Of a stretch of DNA of 62,000 nt, positions 57,280-62,000 are shown piece after piece. The notes beneath the pieces were generated by a model, which was not told where the DNA came from, made no database searches, and worked only from the letters and a program-made list of their open reading frames with translations. A program made the translations under genes and the position numbers. Position 1 is the stretch's first letter; every line of letters starts with the position of its first letter. The stretch covers positions 621,073-683,072 of the forward strand of contig NW_019773736.1 of assembly GCF_001039355.2 (NCBI RefSeq), in the 5' to 3' direction. Source of the DNA: Lingula anatina. Lineage: Eukaryota > Brachiopoda > Lingulata > Lingulida > Lingulidae.

Positions 57280-59600
57280 TCAAAATAATAACATAAGTTG
57301 CAGTACACTATGCATTTGCCTTAAAAAGTAGAATAAACAATGTACTAGGATATAAAGCCCAGAACATGGCAAGAAAGGCTAGCAAATGCTAACAAGAAAT
57401 GCATTTTTTTTGGTGGGTGGAATTTCTCCCAAAAGAGTTCAGTTCTTCAGAAATGTGGCGGGTAATTAAGTATGCATAAATCTGTGACTGGAAAAATGGA
57501 AGATACGAATAATAGCTGTTTACAGCCCATGAAGATCTTGATATTCCTCATGCACTGAAATCTATATCCATAACTTCTGTTGAGAATGGTATGTTTTCAG
57601 GAAGCTGTTGTGGGTGTAAGGCAACCCCTTCTTGTGGCGTCTCCTGTGGTTGTCTTTCTTCCCATTTTTCTTCAGGGTCTTGTTCAGGGTGTCCGAAAAT
57701 ACCCTAGTATGTTTAAAATTCTTAATCAGAAAACAATGGGTACCTGCGCCTGTAGTTGCTGTGGCCATCACTGTGCACTTTCAGAGATAAGTGGAAAACC
57801 ATTTCTTCTATTATCTGTTTCAACTTTTTGTAGTTTAATATAACAAAAAATAAATAAATAAATAAACCAAAGTAATTTAGTTGGTTGTGTCAAGCAAAAG
57901 GGTATGGACCACAATGGAAATAAGTGTTTTCCGGTTTCTTTTGTCATCCATGTATTTATCATTTTTGAAATATATTTTGTAAATAATTCACATATTATAT
58001 ATGTAATAAATCAAACCAAAGCAAAAAAGGCTCTGGTAAGGTGACTTTTTAAAAAAATATTATGGTGGTACAGCTAAAATAACACTCAATGTGAAAATTA
58101 AAAGACTGAAGTCATCTGAACAAACAACATATTTACGCCCTACCTTACCATTCCCAGTGACTGTCACAGTTTGTGTTGACTGACAATTGAGCAGACCTGC
58201 TGCATTTTGACCAGAGTCAGGACTTTCAGGTGTAAGTGATGGTATCGAGTTGCCCTGATCTGAACTGCTCTGTCTGTCAGTCATGTTGAACTCTGCAAGG
58301 GACAATATGACAAAGTGCTTTTTTTTCCTAATGTGTACATTTTCAGTAACTGTTATTCAACAAAAGAAACATTTATGTAAATTGGTATTCTTATATTTTT
58401 CTTCTGTTTAACAAGCATTGTATCTAGGGCCTGCTTAAAACAATATATTTCAAGTTGTGTCAGGCAGAGATAAACCTATACATGTATATAACTACTATTA
58501 AACTTGAACACAATGCTTAGTGGTGAAAATAAAATGGGAAATACTCCAAATTTGGCAGGGGTACACTCATATATATAGTAAGTTACTAACTATCAAACTT
58601 GAAATAAGGAAGTCATATATATATATTAGCAATCTTAATATGACCTTGAATTTGACCTTTGACTTTCTTTCACCACAAACCACAAAATTTTCCATCCATT
58701 ATATCCTTAAAACTTTTAGAGATACACCCATAGTTACTATTGAACTGTGAATACGAAGTCATATATTGACAATCTTAATGTGACATTGAATTTGACCTTT
58801 GACCTACTTTTGACCATGAACTGCATGATTTCCATCCTTTTATTATCATTGAACTTAAAAAATTTTCAGACCCTTATAACTGTAACTGTAACTGTATTGA
58901 ACTTGAAAAGGAAATCATAAATTGGGCATCTTAATGTGACATAAATTGGGCATCTTAATGTGACATTGAATTTGACCTACTTTTCAACTTACCACATATT
59001 TTTCCACAACTACAATAAATACATCCATAGCTACCATTTGATTATCAAATGCAAAAAAGAAAAAAAAAAAAATTACAAGTATTTATTATTCATGATATCA
59101 ATGAACACAAGTACAGTGGTATCCAGCTGCGAGATAAAATGGTACAGGATCTACATTGCCCAAGCATAAATCGAATTTCGCATCCTGACCTTTTTTTTTT
59201 CAAGGTTATCAGGCTATAAACTATATGCTTTTTACCCTAATTAACTTAATTTACATTCAGTTGTGCTCTCAACTGCACTGAACGATTTCACAGGTTTTAT
59301 TACTATGGTATTGTTTGATCAGGTTCATAAATGTTTTATTGCAGCTTATACAAATAAGCTAGATGAAGGACAAAGCTGCCCGTCCACAGGCAAAAAGATG
59401 TCTTTTGAAATCTTCAATTGTCAATGAATGTAGATCAAAATTGTATGAAATCAGCGAGACTACAAATTAGCATTTATAGCAATTAGGATACTTACCTGGA
59501 TAAGTTATTAGGTATATTGCGGAAGTCAGGTGTTTTATAAATTTATTCGCGCATGCTTGATAACAAACTTTGGACTGTTTTTGTGTGCAATATTCATTGT
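57280..59600 (-). other. Putative antisense nested gene, copy B
   Basis: The same minus-strand signals as in copy A: an exon ending at donor 59496; an exon 58292-58149 with frame MTDRQSSSDQG...; and an exon from 57703 with frame [20 protein letters not shown]. The final frame ends at a different stop (57548) because of a short insertion relative to copy A. Open frames are kept despite many substitutions, several of them amino-acid changing. Confidence 0.35.
58630..58990 (+). repeat. Degenerate TGACCTTTGACCT-type repeats (copy B)
   Basis: At least three phrases of CTTAATGTGACATTGAATTTGACC. The unit at 58793-58805 is a perfect TGACCTTTGACCT. No MITE interrupts the array here. Confidence 0.6.
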
Positions 59601-59929
59601 GATCGTTAAAATCAGGATAGCAATTTGTCAATTTACATTTTACAATATGGGCAAATTCAATAGTAAATAACAAGTTTTGAAAGTTGAATGAAATCAAAAA
59701 CAGGAAATATTTTCGTTTGCTGAACAATTCGTTATTAGGTCAAGGAGCAGGTCAGATTGAAACCGCAAATTGGTGGCTTTGCTAATAACACATGGTTTGT
59801 TATTGTAAGATTTTGTAACATATCAATATTTTATTTGAATTCCTTTTTATGGACAGGCATAGATATGTTTATGTACAGGGACAGATGTGTCTGTACATAT
59901 TAAAACTGCCACCAGAGATTGTAGTCTCT

Positions 59930-60380
59930 GTTGCTATCACTTTGCACTTTCAGAGATAACATGGTAATAGGTGTAAATCATTTTGCCTATTGTCTTCAAA
60001 CTTACAGAACTGATGAATATTTATAAAATGCAGGTCAAGTTTGAAAATCAGCTTTATCAGCATTGTCCAAAAAAAAAAAATCTTTTTTTTTCGTATATAT
60101 TCCATACAGTTAACACATCTGAGGAAATGAGGTTGATCTATTGTCTTCAAACTTACCAAAGTTATCAATATTACTAAAACTAGTGTGATGAGATTATTTT
60201 TCTTGAAGCATGAAGTGTTCACATGTTGGCATTTGCAAGGTGTGACTTTGGATTTCCATGGGCCTTAAGGTCTATGCTAGTCACATTTTCTAAATATCTA
60301 TGCTACCTGCAGTGCATAATTAAAGATTGGTGGTGATTATGCTGTTAAGCATTATGTAATATTGCATCAAACTTGAAGAA
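59930..60380 (+). repeat. Dispersed ~300 bp repeat, unit 1 of copy B
   Basis: Counterpart of 49610-49990. Here the unit is followed by a LINE tail instead of the copy A LINE. Confidence 0.65.
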
Positions 60381-60709
60381 ACTATATGGTGACATATCAT
60401 TTTGTGTAGCTGCACTGGTGGAATGGAATAAGTTACCAATAAGTTACGAATAGAATCACAAGAATCTTTTAAAAAGGAATTGAAATCTCACCTTTTGAAG
60501 ACATTTTATTCATAAATTTTTTAATTTTGCATTAAAGAAATCTTGGATTTTTTTACTTTTAATTACTGTTTATTACAATTTAGTCTAGCTCTGATATATA
60601 TAATATATATCTTAATCATTTTTATCTATAAACTTCTTTGTATTTTATGTTGTACAGTCTATTGAACATTTTATGGATTTTAGACTCGAAATAAATATAT
60701 TATATTATT
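60381..60709 (+). mobile_element. 3' end of a second LINE, absent from copy A
   Basis: Extra sequence relative to copy A. It encodes, with one frameshift, the typical last residues of CR1/L2/Jockey-like reverse transcriptases (VEWNKLP..., then ESQESFKKELKSHLLKTFYS and stop), followed by an AT-rich 3' tail ending near AATAAATATATTATATT. It is severely 5'-truncated. The boundaries are approximate. Confidence 0.7.
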
Positions 60710-61298
60710 TCATTAAGAGAACCACATTTGGGGCACATTTCAAGAAACCATGTCCCTTTACTATTCTCAAAAAATAAAAAATAAAAATAAATAAATTAAA
60801 ATACAGCATAAGTTGGAAAACCAGTCAGATTGGTGCCTTTTTCTGGAACTTATACAGTTTTGTTTTTTGAGAGATTTTAATTTTTCACATTTTGGCATTT
60901 TCAAGGTGTGACTTTGAACTCCCATAGGCCTGAAGACCTTTGCTAATCACTTTTTCCAAATATCTATGTTACCAGCAGTGCATGATTAAAAATTGGTGGT
61001 GATATGGTGTTTGATATTATGTAATATTGCATTACAATTGAAGAAAACACTATTTTGGGTGCTGCCACCATGGTTTAAGGGAAAATAATGTCACTTACTT
61101 TTCTAAAATTTGCAGAAAAGAAACATAGGACTGAAATATAGCTCGAGTTGATAAACCAGTCTGTTTGGTTAATTTTTCGGGAACAGTTTTGTTTTTTGTG
61201 AAATTTTAATTTTTCACATATGGGCATTTTCAAGGTGTGACTTTGAACTTCCATATGAACCTGAAGACCTTTGTGAATTACATTTTATAAGTATCTAT
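60710..61298 (+). repeat. Dispersed ~300 bp repeat, units 2-3 of copy B
   Basis: Counterparts of the copy A units at 51540-52070, with the same GGCATTTTCAAGGTGTGACTT and GCAGTGCATAAT landmarks. Confidence 0.65.
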
Positions 61299-61837
61299 TG
61301 TAATGTACCTTTACATATACATATGAGATTCATGTCCTAAACTTATATAATTTTGTACCCTTAATTCAAGCGTGGGCTCGAAATAGGACATTACGTTTTA
61401 GACTTACTTAGTGGATAACGCAATCCAAAGATTCCCCGGTTCGTGTCAGATTTACATAAGGTCGCGCAAAGAAAACCCAAGTCCACATAATGACCAGTTT
61501 AATGGTTTATTGGTCGACTCTGTCTAACTACATCATCTACGTGAAATCTCCAAGCTCTAGGCCGTCTCCCATGGCTCCGTCGAGCGGTCGCTTTCGAGTC
61601 TTCTTCAGTCTGAACCCCCAATATTAATTCTGAACGTTTTTTATACAATATTTCTCATCGGTGGAGGATTCTGTGCTGCATTATTTGGCGGTACATACTA
61701 ATTTTAATTATTCAAATTGCACACGTCCACTTATGTTACATAATTACAGGTAAGGTCATAAACTAGTCGAGTGTACAAGCAATTGACTCTAATCAAATTA
61801 ATTACAACATCTGGAGATTATATTTGTGAACTCTACA
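61299..61837. mobile_element. Solo LTR, absent from copy A
   Basis: 539 bp starting TGTAATGTACC and ending CTCTACA, so it has the TG...CA ends of retroviral-type LTRs. It is flanked by CTAT on both sides (61295-61298, 61838-61841). Copy A has the uninterrupted site AGTATCTATGTTGC. It is more GC-rich than its surroundings and has no coding region. It is most likely left by recombination between the two LTRs of an LTR retrotransposon; the clade is not determinable. Confidence 0.82.
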
Positions 61838-61841
61838 CTAT

Positions 61842-62000
61842 GTTGCCTGCAGTGCATAATCGAAAATTGATAGTGATATGCTGTAATTTTGCATCATAGT
61901 TGAAGAAAACCTATTTTGGGTCCTGCTGTCACAATGACCATCAAAGGAAAACCATGTTACTTGCAGTGCATAGGCAATATGCAATTCAGATAACACGTAC
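61842..62000 (+). repeat. Dispersed repeat, partial unit at window end
   Basis: Continues the copy A sequence 52070-52234 after the solo LTR, cut by the window edge. Confidence 0.7.

Larger units (their letters stand above)
56798..62000. repeat. Duplicated block 2, copy B (to window end)
   Basis: Starts directly after the N at 56797, which itself is only 9 bases past the channel exon 25 donor. It repeats the content of channel intron 14. If the two copies are haplotypes, another copy of exons 15 onward should follow beyond the window. Confidence 0.88.

Noticed and set aside
1-62000. tRNA, rRNA, CRISPR or bacterial features
   Set aside because: None seen. Intron structure and gene content are eukaryotic throughout; I did not find a cloverleaf or array by reading both strands.

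Overview
The window is nuclear DNA from an AT-rich, intron-rich metazoan that is not a vertebrate. Most exons are 50-200 bp, separated by GT-AG introns of roughly 100-1000 bp. The proteins are clear animal orthologues, including the animal-type mitochondrial uniporter subunit EMRE. I cannot place the phylum from sequence alone; a marine invertebrate such as a hemichordate, mollusc or cnidarian relative would fit.

Layout, left to right. GET4 (minus strand, running off the left edge) is head-to-head with a CDK2AP1/2 (DOC-1) homologue. DPH7 (plus) follows. Next come two copies of a 2.9 kb block, each holding the truncated 5' part of a Mab-21/cGAS-like gene (minus) head-to-head with exons 1-3 of FLII (plus). 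The rest of FLII runs to 27.6 kb (35 coding exons, 1239 aa). EMRE/SMDT1 (minus) is head-to-head with ADSL (plus, 13 exons, 487 aa). After a gene-poor 3.4 kb comes a large two-repeat cation channel of two-pore-channel type (40.1 kb to at least 56.8 kb, at least 900 aa). It has EF-hands between the repeats and an SH3 domain in the C-terminal tail, and it is the most unusual protein here.

The assembly needs care. The three single N bases (10727, 13635, 56797) each sit exactly at the start of a duplicated block. Block 1 (10728-13634) is repeated at 13636-16556. A second block starting at 46249 in a channel intron is repeated from 56798 to the window end. The copies differ by several percent and by transposon insertions with clean empty sites. 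I read this as two haplotypes joined in tandem, not as real duplications. One consequence is that the 3' ends of the Mab-21-like gene and of the channel gene are missing or displaced.

Mobile DNA is dense in introns: foldback MITEs with TAA/TTA, TA or ~8 bp target duplications, a LINE fragment carrying a nested MITE, a second LINE tail, a solo LTR and a dispersed ~300 bp repeat family that also abuts two of the Ns. Inside the large channel intron there are signs of an unrecognised antisense gene, present in both block copies.

The host genes are mostly unrelated housekeeping functions: tail-anchored protein insertion, chromatin/cell-cycle control, diphthamide synthesis, actin/nuclear-receptor coactivation, mitochondrial calcium uptake and purine synthesis. 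Three adjacent divergent pairs probably share bidirectional promoters.
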